Source: SIG78 sp045585955
GTDB taxonomy: Bacteria; Verrucomicrobiota; Lentisphaeria; Victivallales; Victivallaceae
DNA: 33,770 nucleotides
Direction: 5' to 3'
Assembly (NCBI GenBank): GCA_045585955.1
Contig: JAZMZK010000033.1
Location: 1 to 33,770, forward strand
Position 1 is the stretch's first letter. Each line of letters starts with the position of its first letter. The translations under genes and the position numbers were made by a program. Below, one piece after another: positions 1 to 6,258 of this stretch. The notes below the pieces were generated by a model, which was not told the DNA's origin, did no database searches, and worked only from the letters and a program-made list of their open reading frames with translations.

Positions 1-186
1 AAACCGTTGGAAGTGCGTATGGGTAAGGGAAAGGGTAACGTCGAAGGCTGGTTCGCCCCGGTACTGCCGGGTCGGGTGCTCTTTGAAGTCAAAGGTTGCA
101 GTGAAACTGTCGCTCGTGAAGCAATGGCGCGTGCCGCCAACAAACTTTGCCTGCGCTGCAAGTTTCTGACGAAGGGAGATCTGTAA
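1..186 (+). CDS. rplP: 50S ribosomal protein L16, C-terminal part
   Basis: The window opens inside this gene. Frame 1 is open from base 1 to a TAA at 184-186 and gives the last 61 residues of L16. The RMGKGKG motif and the following GWFAPVLPGRVLFEV stretch are typical of the L16 C-terminal half, which lies near the A-site and peptidyl-transferase region of the 50S subunit. The stop overlaps the start of rpmC by one base (TAATG), as expected for coupled translation in the S10 cluster. The upstream part is outside the window, so its start cannot be judged. Confidence 0.97.
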   Translation, partial: KPLEVRMGKGKGNVEGWFAPVLPGRVLFEVKGCSETVAREAMARAANKLCLRCKFLTKGDL

Positions 187-377
187 TGAAGACCTCGAAA
201 ATCCGTGAAATGTCCGATGCCGAGATCGTCAGCATGCTGGCTGATCTGCGTCGTGAAAAGCTGACACTGGCGATCCAGGCGACCACCGGTCAGCTGGAAA
301 AATCCGCCCGGGTGCGTCAGGTGCGTCGTGAAATCGCACAGCTTCTGACCGAAACCACCCGTCGTGCGGCTAACTGA
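186..377 (+). CDS. rpmC: 50S ribosomal protein L29
   Basis: This 63-residue protein has the L29 pattern: an N-terminal acidic helix, the central LRREKLTLAIQATTGQLE segment, and a basic C-terminal helix. L29 binds 23S rRNA near the peptide exit tunnel and helps form the docking site for trigger factor and SRP. The ATG at 186 overlaps the rplP stop and is preceded by AAGGGAGAT at a good distance. A longer reading from a TTG at 147 would only add residues read out of frame from rplP. The order rplP-rpmC-rpsQ is the usual bacterial order. Confidence 0.96.
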   Translation: MKTSKIREMSDAEIVSMLADLRREKLTLAIQATTGQLEKSARVRQVRREIAQLLTETTRRAAN

Positions 378-393
378 AACAGGGTAAGTAACT

Positions 394-663
394 ATGAGTG
401 AAGATACCAGCAAGCGCGGTAACCGCAAGGAACGCGTCGGCGTCGTGGTAAGCGATGTGCAGGATAAGACCATCGTGGTCGAAGTCCAGCGTCGTACTCC
501 CCACCCGCTGTATAAGAAGGTAGTCAGCTTCAAGAAGAAGTTCACTGCCCATGATGAAAACAACACCGCCAAAAAAGGTGACACCGTTCGGATTGCCGAA
601 ACCCGTCCCTTGAGCAAGAACAAGCGTTGGCGTCTGGTTGAAATCATCGCAAACGCCAATTGA
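394..663 (+). CDS. rpsQ: 30S ribosomal protein S17
   Basis: The 89-residue product has the S17 OB-fold signature: GVVVSDVQDKTIVVEVQRR near the N terminus, then HPLYKKVV and the GDTVRIAETRPLSKNKRWRLVEII segment. S17 is an early-binding 16S rRNA protein of the small subunit. The ATG at 394 follows AGGGTAAG at normal spacing. It sits 16 bp after rpmC and 23 bp before rplN, consistent with one transcript. Nothing unusual is seen. Confidence 0.97.
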   Translation: MSEDTSKRGNRKERVGVVVSDVQDKTIVVEVQRRTPHPLYKKVVSFKKKFTAHDENNTAKKGDTVRIAETRPLSKNKRWRLVEIIANAN

Positions 664-686
664 TTTAACTCTGGAGCGAGATAACT

Positions 687-1052
687 ATGATTCAGATGCA
701 AACCAAATTGGAAGTTGCCGACAACTCCGGTGCCAAGAAGATCATGTGTATGACCGTGATCGGCCAGGGCAAGAAGATCGCCCACATTGGCGACATTGTA
801 AAGTGCGCCGTGCAGGAAGCTCTTCCGGACGGTACAGTCAAAAAAGGTCAGGTCGTTGATGCGGTGATCGTCCGCACCAAGGCTCCCATCCGTCGTGCTG
901 ATGGCAGCTACCTGCGTTTTGACAGTAACTCGGCGGTGATCATTGACAAACAGAAGAACCCGGTCGGCACCCGTATTTTCGGGCCTGTCGCCCGTGAGCT
1001 GCGCGAAAAAGATTTTATGAAGATCATTTCGTTGGCTCCGGAGGTGCTGTAA
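687..1052 (+). CDS. rplN: 50S ribosomal protein L14
   Basis: This is a 121-residue L14, the usual length. It starts MIQMQTKLEVADNSGAK and contains the conserved DAVIVRTKAPIRRADGSY and GTRIFGPVARELREKDFMKIISLAPEVL blocks. L14 is a beta-barrel protein that forms bridge B8 with 16S rRNA and is the binding site of the silencing factor RsfS. The start has a GGAGCGAG-type ribosome site. Its stop overlaps the rplX start (TAATG at 1050-1054), so the two are probably translationally coupled. Confidence 0.97.
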   Translation: MIQMQTKLEVADNSGAKKIMCMTVIGQGKKIAHIGDIVKCAVQEALPDGTVKKGQVVDAVIVRTKAPIRRADGSYLRFDSNSAVIIDKQKNPVGTRIFGPVARELREKDFMKIISLAPEVL

Positions 1053-1324
1053 TGAAGAAATATCACGTCAAAAAAGGCGACAAGGTGTTGGTCAACACCG
1101 GTAAATTCAAGGGCGAAGAAGCCACTATTGAAGCAGTTTTGACCAAGAATGACCGTGTCGTGCTGAATTTCGCCAATCTTTCCGAAGCAAAAGCCGGCAG
1201 TATCGGTATGCGTACGGTAAAGAAGAGTCAGGCCAATCCGAACGGCGGCCGTGTGCAGCGTTCGGTATCGGTTCACGTTTCCAATGTCAACCCGATTGCG
1301 GTAGACGCTGCGGAAGTGAAGTGA
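1052..1324 (+). CDS. rplX: 50S ribosomal protein L24, short form
   Basis: The N-terminal KOW segment is clear: KKYHVKKGDKVLVNTGKFKGEEATIEAVL. It is followed by the RSVSVHVSNVNPI strand found in all L24 proteins. L24 is an assembly initiator that binds the 5' end of 23S rRNA. At 90 residues it is shorter than the roughly 100-105 residues common in bacteria. It ends shortly after the VHVSNV motif, so most of the usual basic C-terminal tail is missing. No frameshift is evident, because rplE follows after 7 bp with its own ribosome site. Confidence 0.95.
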   Translation: MKKYHVKKGDKVLVNTGKFKGEEATIEAVLTKNDRVVLNFANLSEAKAGSIGMRTVKKSQANPNGGRVQRSVSVHVSNVNPIAVDAAEVK

Positions 1325-1331
1325 GGTAACT

Positions 1332-1868
1332 ATGCCAGACATGATGAAAAAATACAAGGATGAAGTCCGTGCTGCTTTGCAGGCAAAACTCGGTTACGAG
1401 AATGTCATGCAGATCCCGAAACTCACGAAGATCGTGATCAGCACCGGTCTGAAATCCAGTGCCGAACGCGATGCATTCGGCGAAGCGAAGAAGCATCTCG
1501 GTGCGATCGCCGGTCAGGCTCCGGTGATCACCAAGGCTCACAAGAACGTTGCTAACTTCAAACTCCGCGTGGGTATGCCCGTGGGTGTGATGGTAACTTT
1601 GCGTGGCCGCCGGATGTACGAATTCCTCGACCGTTTTGTGCACAACGCATTGCCGCGTGTACGCGACTTCCGCGGGATTTCTCCCAAGGGTTTTGACGGT
1701 GTTGGCAACTACAACGTTGGTCTTTCCGATGTATCGGTATTTACCGAAGTTGATGCTGACAAGCTGAAGTACCCGCTTGGTATCAATATTGCGATGGTCA
1801 CCACCGCCAAGACTGATGCCGAAGCCCGTGAACTTTTAACTATGCTGGAAGTTCCTTTCGGGGAATAA
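1332..1868 (+). CDS. rplE: 50S ribosomal protein L5
   Basis: The protein has 178 residues, normal for L5. Seen blocks include MQIPKLTKIVISTGL, the PVITKAHKNVANFKLRVGMPVGVMVTLRG region, YEFLDRFVHNALPRVRDFRGI and GNYNVGL. L5 binds 5S rRNA with L18 and L25 and contacts P-site tRNA, forming the B1b bridge with S13. GAGGTAACT precedes the ATG at 1332, giving a sound start 7 bp after rplX. An internal MM near the N terminus leaves a start a few codons downstream possible but less likely. Confidence 0.97.
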   Translation: MPDMMKKYKDEVRAALQAKLGYENVMQIPKLTKIVISTGLKSSAERDAFGEAKKHLGAIAGQAPVITKAHKNVANFKLRVGMPVGVMVTLRGRRMYEFLDRFVHNALPRVRDFRGISPKGFDGVGNYNVGLSDVSVFTEVDADKLKYPLGINIAMVTTAKTDAEARELLTMLEVPFGE

Positions 1869-1889
1869 TGCACGAGGAGATAAGTTTTT

Positions 1890-2075
1890 ATGGCTAAGAA
1901 AAGTCTTATTGTCAAGAGCGAACGGCCCAACAAGTTCAAAGTTCGGGAATACACCCGCTGCAAGAACTGCGGTCGTCCCCGTGCTTACATTGGCAAGTTC
2001 CAGCTCTGCCGTATCTGTTTCCGTGAACTGGCCTCCACCGGCCGGATCCCGGGTGTAACCAAGGCCAGCTGGTAA
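1890..2075 (+). CDS. rpsN: 30S ribosomal protein S14, zinc-binding type
   Basis: This is the short (61-residue) zinc-ribbon form of S14. The four cysteines form two C-x2-C pairs in the CKNCGRPRAYIGKFQLCRIC segment. S14 binds the head of the 30S subunit. The zinc-dependent C+ form is the housekeeping version in many phyla, and some genomes add a zinc-free paralogue under zinc limitation; none is visible here. GAGGAGATAAG precedes the ATG. The gene lies between rplE and rpsH, its standard place. Confidence 0.97.
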   Translation: MAKKSLIVKSERPNKFKVREYTRCKNCGRPRAYIGKFQLCRICFRELASTGRIPGVTKASW

Positions 2076-2091
2076 GAAAGGAACATGCAAA

Positions 2092-2487
2092 ATGAGTATG
2101 CAAGATCCGATTGCTGATATGCTCACGCGGGTACGCAATGCCGGCGCAGCAGGGCTCAAGAAAATCGAAATGCCCAGTTCCAAGGAAAAGGCTGCAATTG
2201 CTGCCGTGCTGAAGGAAGAGGGCTACATCACTGACTTTGCGGTGCTGGAAGATGGTGCCAAACGCATCCTGAGCGTTACTCTGAAATACTATCAGGGTGC
2301 TCCGGTTATCGAAGGCATCCAGCGCGTCAGCAAGCCGTCCTGCCGTATCCACTGCACTTGCAAGGATATTCCGAAAGTGCTCGGCGGACTGGGTACTGTG
2401 GTGCTGAGCACCCCCAATGGTATTCTGAGCGGTCGCAAGGCCAAGGAAGCCAATGTGGGCGGCGAAGTGTTGCTGTACGTCTGGTAA
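2092..2487 (+). CDS. rpsH: 30S ribosomal protein S8
   Basis: The 131-residue product has the S8 start MQDPIADMLTRVRNA and the C-terminal STPNGILSGRKAKEANVGGEVLLYVW, which is the conserved 16S-rRNA-binding end of S8. S8 binds helix 21 of 16S rRNA and in Escherichia coli also represses spc translation at the rplE region; whether that control exists here is not visible. AAGGA precedes the ATG at 2092. A second ATG two codons later could also serve. Confidence 0.97.
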   Translation: MSMQDPIADMLTRVRNAGAAGLKKIEMPSSKEKAAIAAVLKEEGYITDFAVLEDGAKRILSVTLKYYQGAPVIEGIQRVSKPSCRIHCTCKDIPKVLGGLGTVVLSTPNGILSGRKAKEANVGGEVLLYVW

Positions 2488-2509
2488 TTTAAGCAGAAGG
2501 GCTAATACA

Positions 2510-3043
2510 ATGTCTCGAATTGGTAAAAAACCTGTTGCCATTCCGGCGGGTGTAAAAGTCTCCGTCAAAGACGGTGTCGTTACCGCCGAAGGCAAAGAGA
2601 AGTTGACCCTCGCGCTGCCGAAACTCGTTGATGTTGAAATAACTGATACCGAAGTCATCGTCAAGCAGCAGAAGGAAACGTTGGATTCCAGTGCTATGCA
2701 GGGTTTGACCCGTGCGCTGATCCAGAATATGGTCACCGGGCTTTCTGTCGGTTTCAAGAAGGAACTGCAGATCATCGGTGTGGGTTACAAAGCACAGGTT
2801 CAGGGCAGCAAGCTCGTGTTGAATCTGGGTTACTCGCACACGATCGAATACATGATCCCAAAAGGTCTGACGATCGCCATGGGTGAAAACAACACCATTA
2901 TCATCACCGGTGCGGATAAGCAGATGGTTGGCCAGGCGGCCGCCACGATCCGCGGTTACCGTCCGCCCGAACCCTACAAAGGCAAGGGTATTCGTTATGT
3001 GGATGAACACGTGACGATCAAGGAAGGTAAAACGGTCGGTTAA
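2510..3043 (+). CDS. rplF: 50S ribosomal protein L6
   Basis: The start MSRIGKKPVAIPAGVKV is the classical L6 beginning, so the ATG at 2510 is chosen over an upstream start that would overlap rpsH out of frame. At 177 residues it has the usual two-repeat L6 fold and ends with AAATIRGYRPPEPYKGKGIRY, the conserved L6 signature. L6 lies near the sarcin-ricin loop and factor-binding centre. AGAAGGGCT upstream is the ribosome site. The gap to rplR is 29 bp. Confidence 0.97.
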   Translation: MSRIGKKPVAIPAGVKVSVKDGVVTAEGKEKLTLALPKLVDVEITDTEVIVKQQKETLDSSAMQGLTRALIQNMVTGLSVGFKKELQIIGVGYKAQVQGSKLVLNLGYSHTIEYMIPKGLTIAMGENNTIIITGADKQMVGQAAATIRGYRPPEPYKGKGIRYVDEHVTIKEGKTVG

Positions 3044-3072
3044 TTCTTAAAATTTAAGGTAAAATATTTATC

Positions 3073-3435
3073 ATGGCTAATTGTGATAATAAAGCTAGAC
3101 GCGCGAAGCGCCACATGCGTATCCGCAAAAAGATTTCGGGTACTGCTGAACGTCCGCGTTTTTGTGTCAGTGTTACTGCCAACAACATCTACTGCCAGTT
3201 CATCGACGATGTGGCTGGTAAAACTCTGGCAGCGACCTCGACGCTGGATGCCACTTTCAAGGCGGAAAATGGCAAACCGAACATGGCTGGTGCAGCTCTG
3301 CTCGGCAAGATGGCGGCGGAAAAAGCAAAGTCGGCCAACATTACCGAAGTTGTTTTCGACCGTTCCGGTTTTCAATACCACGGCCGGGTGAAGGCGATTG
3401 CCGAAGCCGCCCGTGAAAACGGACTCAAGTTCTAA
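3073..3435 (+). CDS. rplR: 50S ribosomal protein L18
   Basis: The 120-residue protein shows the L18 features: a basic N terminus (KARRAKRHMRIRKKISGTAERPR), the RFCVSVTANNIYCQFIDD strand, and the C-terminal VVFDRSGFQYHGRVKAIAEAARENGLKF signature. L18 brings 5S rRNA to the large subunit with L5. The sequence before it is A/T-rich and the ribosome site (AAGGTAAAA) is weaker and further away than those of its neighbours. The order L6-L18-S5 is standard. Confidence 0.97.
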   Translation: MANCDNKARRAKRHMRIRKKISGTAERPRFCVSVTANNIYCQFIDDVAGKTLAATSTLDATFKAENGKPNMAGAALLGKMAAEKAKSANITEVVFDRSGFQYHGRVKAIAEAARENGLKF

Positions 3436-3452
3436 GAAAGGGCTTTGCAAAA

Positions 3453-3959
3453 ATGGCTAAACGTGAAAATTTCAAGGCCGAAGATCATGTGCAGAGCGAA
3501 TTCGAAGATAGCGTCATCTGCATCAACCGCAGTGCTAAAGTTGTGAAGGGCGGTAAGAACTTCAGCTTCGGCGCACTGGTGGTTGTCGGTAACCGTAAAG
3601 GCCGCGTTGGTTATGGCTACGGCAAGGCCAACGAAGTGTCTGATGCTATCCGCAAGGGTGGCGAAGCTGCCCGCAAGAACATCATGGATGTCAAACTTGT
3701 CGGCACAACTCTGCCGCACCCGGTCGAAGTTCGTTTCGGCGGTGCAAAAGTTCTGATGCGTCCCGCATCCAGCGGTACCGGTTTGATCGCCGGTGGTGCT
3801 ATGCGTGCCATTCTGGAACTTGCCGGTGTGCAGGACGTGCTTGCCAAGAGTCTTGGCGCAGCTAACTCTGCGAATGTGGCAAAAGCCACCTTCAAGGCTC
3901 TCCAGAGCCTGGCTACCAAAGAGGACATGCTTGCTAAACGCGGCATTGATACTCTGTAA
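3453..3959 (+). CDS. rpsE: 30S ribosomal protein S5
   Basis: The protein has 168 residues. The N-terminal dsRBD-like half carries INRSAKVVKGGKNFSFGALVVVGN and GRVGYGYGKANEV. The second half carries LPHPVEVRFGGAKVLMRPASSGTGLIAGGAMRAILELAGVQDVLAKSLG, the S5 C-terminal signature. S5 takes part in decoding fidelity and lies at the mRNA entry tunnel. In most bacteria rpmD (L30) follows directly; here a 132-bp non-coding gap with a hairpin follows, and then rplO. Confidence 0.97.
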   Translation: MAKRENFKAEDHVQSEFEDSVICINRSAKVVKGGKNFSFGALVVVGNRKGRVGYGYGKANEVSDAIRKGGEAARKNIMDVKLVGTTLPHPVEVRFGGAKVLMRPASSGTGLIAGGAMRAILELAGVQDVLAKSLGAANSANVAKATFKALQSLATKEDMLAKRGIDTL

Positions 3960-3970
3960 GTAAAACAGAT

Positions 3971-4002
3971 TCTGTCCTGCGCTTGAATGGGTGCAGGACA
4001 GA
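3971..4002 (+). other. Hairpin in the rpsE-rplO gap where rpmD is missing
   Basis: A perfect 10-bp stem (TCTGTCCTGC 3971-3980 with GCAGGACAGA 3993-4002) closes a 12-nt loop. It is followed by a short T run only, so it is a weak terminator at best; attenuation or a processing site is equally possible. A second inverted repeat, ATTGTGT/ACACAAT, lies just before rplO near 4048-4079. The whole gap 3960-4091 has no reading frame resembling L30. Confidence 0.6.
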
Positions 4003-4091
4003 TTTGTTGAACACTTTCTGTCGATTAAGAGTGAAAGCGAGGCAGATTGTGTTAATAGTAATTTACGCTGACACAATTCAGGTAAAGTAAA

Positions 4092-4535
4092 ATGAGATTG
4101 CATGAAGTAACTACAACTCCGGGTTCTGTCAAGGGCCGCAAACGCGTTGGCCGTGGTGACAGTTCCGGCATGGGTAAAACCGCCTGCCGTGGTGAAAAGG
4201 GTCAGAAATCCCGTACCGGTGCAGTGATCCGTCCCTTCTTTGAAGGGGGCCAGATCCCGCTGTTCCGCCGTTTGCCGAAACGCGGTTTCAACAGTGCTGA
4301 CCACAAGGTCTTCCAGCTGGTGAACCTCTCTGTTTTGGAAGCTAACTTCAACGCCGGCGAAACCGTTGATGTTGCAAGTTTGCGTGCCAAGAGCCTCTTG
4401 AGCAAAAAAGAAATGCCCCTGAAGGTTCTGGCTGATGGCGAAATCACCAAGGCTTTGACCGTTAAAGCAGTGAAATTCTCTGCTGCGGCCCGTGCCAAGA
4501 TCGAAGCTGCCGGCGGCAGCTGCATCGAGGAGTAA
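4092..4535 (+). CDS. rplO: 50S ribosomal protein L15
   Basis: The product (147 residues) begins MRLHEVTTTPGSVKGRKRVGRGDSSGMGKTACRG, the Gly/Arg-rich N-terminal extension that threads into 23S rRNA in L15. It continues with FEGGQIPLFRRLPKRGF, the L15 signature, and ends with the globular beta-alpha domain (KALTVKAVKFSAAARAKIEAAGG). L15 is a late assembly protein of the 50S subunit. AGGTAAAGTAAA precedes the ATG. It is followed by a strong alternative-hairpin region before secY. Confidence 0.97.
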   Translation: MRLHEVTTTPGSVKGRKRVGRGDSSGMGKTACRGEKGQKSRTGAVIRPFFEGGQIPLFRRLPKRGFNSADHKVFQLVNLSVLEANFNAGETVDVASLRAKSLLSKKEMPLKVLADGEITKALTVKAVKFSAAARAKIEAAGGSCIEE

Positions 4536-4546
4536 GCCTACTGTAA

Positions 4547-4620
4547 GCGATCCGGGAGCGATCCCGGGTCGTTTCGTATAGAGTACAGAAGGACTTTATA
4601 CGAAACGACCCGAGTTTTTT
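4547..4620 (+). terminator. Two-state hairpin leader / terminator between rplO and secY
   Basis: Two overlapping structures are visible. The first is a hairpin with stem CCGGGA/TCCCGG around a GCGA tetraloop (4552-4567) that extends outward by wobble and Watson-Crick pairs to about 4547-4572. The second is a perfect 16-bp stem, CGGGTCGTTTCGTATA (4565-4580) with its complement at 4597-4612, followed by AGTTTTTT. They share bases 4565-4572 and cannot both form fully. The second looks like an intrinsic terminator, so the first could act as its competitor. Regulation is inferred. Confidence 0.75.
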
Positions 4621-4644
4621 CGGGTAAAATGTTATGTAACACTC

Positions 4645-4673
4645 TTGCAAAGATGTTGTTTGTGTGTTATATT
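4645..4673 (+). promoter_or_regulatory. Sigma70-type promoter for secY
   Basis: TTGCAA (4645-4650) and TATATT (4668-4673) are separated by 17 bp, a good housekeeping promoter. It lies after the hairpin terminator and about 50 bp before the secY ATG. This suggests secY is transcribed on its own in addition to any read-through from the spc operon. Confidence 0.55.
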
Positions 4674-4725
4674 CCCCATTATGTAAAAATAAAAAAATAA
4701 TATATTTAACAAGGAAAAAACTGCA

Positions 4726-6084
4726 ATGTTGAAAGCATTTTGGAATGTCCTTAAAGTTAAGGAATTGCGTAGTCGTCTGCTCTTTACAGCCGGAATCATC
4801 GTTTTGGTGCGTTTGGCGGATAACATTCCGTGCCCCGGTGTGAATTCGGTGGCGTTGAAAAATTATCTGACCCAGTTCCAGGCAAACGGAGCCACTTCCG
4901 GCGGCATTATGGATATGCTTGATATCTTTTCCGGCGGTGCTTTGCAACAGTTTGCTCTGGGTGTGCTGGGGATCATGCCTTACATTACCGCTTCGATCAT
5001 CATTCAGCTGCTGACTCCGGTGGTTCCGGCGTTGGAAAAAATTTCCCGTGACGGCGAAACCGGTCGTGCCAAGATCAGCCAGTATACCCGTTATCTGACC
5101 ATATTGGTCTGTCTGGTGCAGGGCGTGCTGGCAGCTATGGCAATGATCAACCCGGCTAAACTTTTCGGTCAGATGCCCAGCGAACCGTTGTTTTGGGGCA
5201 ACGCCGGTGTGTTTATGATTATGACTGTGTTGGTGCTGACCTGTACGACAATGGTTTTCATGTGGTTGGGCGAACAGGTCACTGAACGGGGTATCGGTAA
5301 TGGTGTGTCGATCATTATTACTATCAATATTGTTTCCAAAGTGCCGCAGGCGGTGGTGCAGCTTTTCCAGATGGCTCTTTCGCAGCAGGCTGGTTCGGCA
5401 AGTTTCAAACCGGTGCACTTGCTGATTCTTCTGATTGTCTTTGCCGCAGTTACCGCTGCAACCATCATGCTTTGTCAGGGGATGCGCCGGGTTCCGGTGC
5501 AGATGGCACGCAAGAGCATTGGCAATCAGGTACAGGGTGGTGCAACTTATCTGCCTTTGAAGGTGAACTTTGCCGGGGTGATGCCCATTATTTTCGCCGG
5601 TGCGATCATGATGATCCCCCGTCCGGTCTTTGAATACTTCAACTGGACTACGCTGGCAAGCTGGTTCAACTACGATGCGGGCGGGTATCTTATCACCTAC
5701 GGTTTGCTCATTATGGCGTTCAACTTCTTCTGGGTTGCCACCCAGTTCAATCCGCTGCAAATTTCTGAAAACCTTAAGCGTGAAAGCGGCTACATTCCCG
5801 GTATCCGCCCCGGTCAGCCCACTGCTGACTTCCTGGATACCACTATGACCCGGGTAACTTTCGGTGGCGCCGTCTTCCTGATGGCGTTGAGCTTGTTCCC
5901 CATGTTGCTTGCCAACAGCTTGCACATACCATTTTTGGTGGCATCGCTCTTCGGCGGTACCAGCTTGCTGATCATGGTGGGTGTTACCCTCGATACCATG
6001 AGCCAGTTGGAATCCCACCTGACCATGCGTAACTACGAAGGCTTCCTGCGTAAAGGCAGACTTCACGGCAGAAGCGGTTTTTGA
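4726..6084 (+). CDS. secY: Preprotein translocase subunit SecY
   Basis: This 452-residue polytopic membrane protein forms the channel of the Sec translocon with SecE and SecG. Recognisable segments are the N-terminal RSRLLFTAGIIVLVRLADNIPCPGV, GALQQFALGVLGIMPYITASIIIQLL (TM2), EKISRDGETGRAKISQYTRY, GEQVTERGIGNGVSIII, the cytosolic loop with QGMRRVPVQMARK, the FNPLQISENLKRESGYIPGIRPGQPT loop, and the C-terminal VGVTLDTMSQLESHLTMRNYEGFL. About ten hydrophobic helices are expected. AAGG is about 11 bp before the ATG. The usual downstream genes (infA, rpmJ, rpsM, rpsK) do not follow. Confidence 0.98.
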   Translation: MLKAFWNVLKVKELRSRLLFTAGIIVLVRLADNIPCPGVNSVALKNYLTQFQANGATSGGIMDMLDIFSGGALQQFALGVLGIMPYITASIIIQLLTPVVPALEKISRDGETGRAKISQYTRYLTILVCLVQGVLAAMAMINPAKLFGQMPSEPLFWGNAGVFMIMTVLVLTCTTMVFMWLGEQVTERGIGNGVSIIITINIVSKVPQAVVQLFQMALSQQAGSASFKPVHLLILLIVFAAVTAATIMLCQGMRRVPVQMARKSIGNQVQGGATYLPLKVNFAGVMPIIFAGAIMMIPRPVFEYFNWTTLASWFNYDAGGYLITYGLLIMAFNFFWVATQFNPLQISENLKRESGYIPGIRPGQPTADFLDTTMTRVTFGGAVFLMALSLFPMLLANSLHIPFLVASLFGGTSLLIMVGVTLDTMSQLESHLTMRNYEGFLRKGRLHGRSGF

Positions 6085-6106
6085 ACAGCCTGAAATCAGA
6101 AAACGG

Positions 6107-6141
6107 ACGCATTGCTTGAATCAAAGCAGTGCGTTTTTTTT
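6107..6141 (+). terminator. Intrinsic terminator after secY
   Basis: Arms ACGCATTGCTT (6107-6117) and AAGCAGTGCGT (6124-6134) pair with one wobble around a short loop and are followed by a run of seven or more T. It ends the ribosomal/secY transcript and separates it from the convergent rtcR gene, whose stop is at 6259. Confidence 0.85.
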
Positions 6142-6258
6142 ATGGATGATTTGCAAGCAGTTTAAGAGAAAAGTTCAGATTTTATTTGCCAGACTGTTTG
6201 GAGGACGGATTGTAGAATTTTGCTTCTGCCGGCAGTGGTTTGCCGCAGTCTGGTTATT

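Noticed and set aside
3960..4091. Possible short rpmD (L30) between rpsE and rplO
   Set aside because: No frame of about 55-60 codons is open and no L30-like motif (such as IGRxxxxRxTLxALGL) can be read; the gap is hairpin-rich and non-coding.
4462..6066. Long minus-strand frame (534 codons) opposite secY
   Set aside because: It is the antisense shadow of secY, rich in His/Gln as expected from reversed hydrophobic codons, with no domain of its own.
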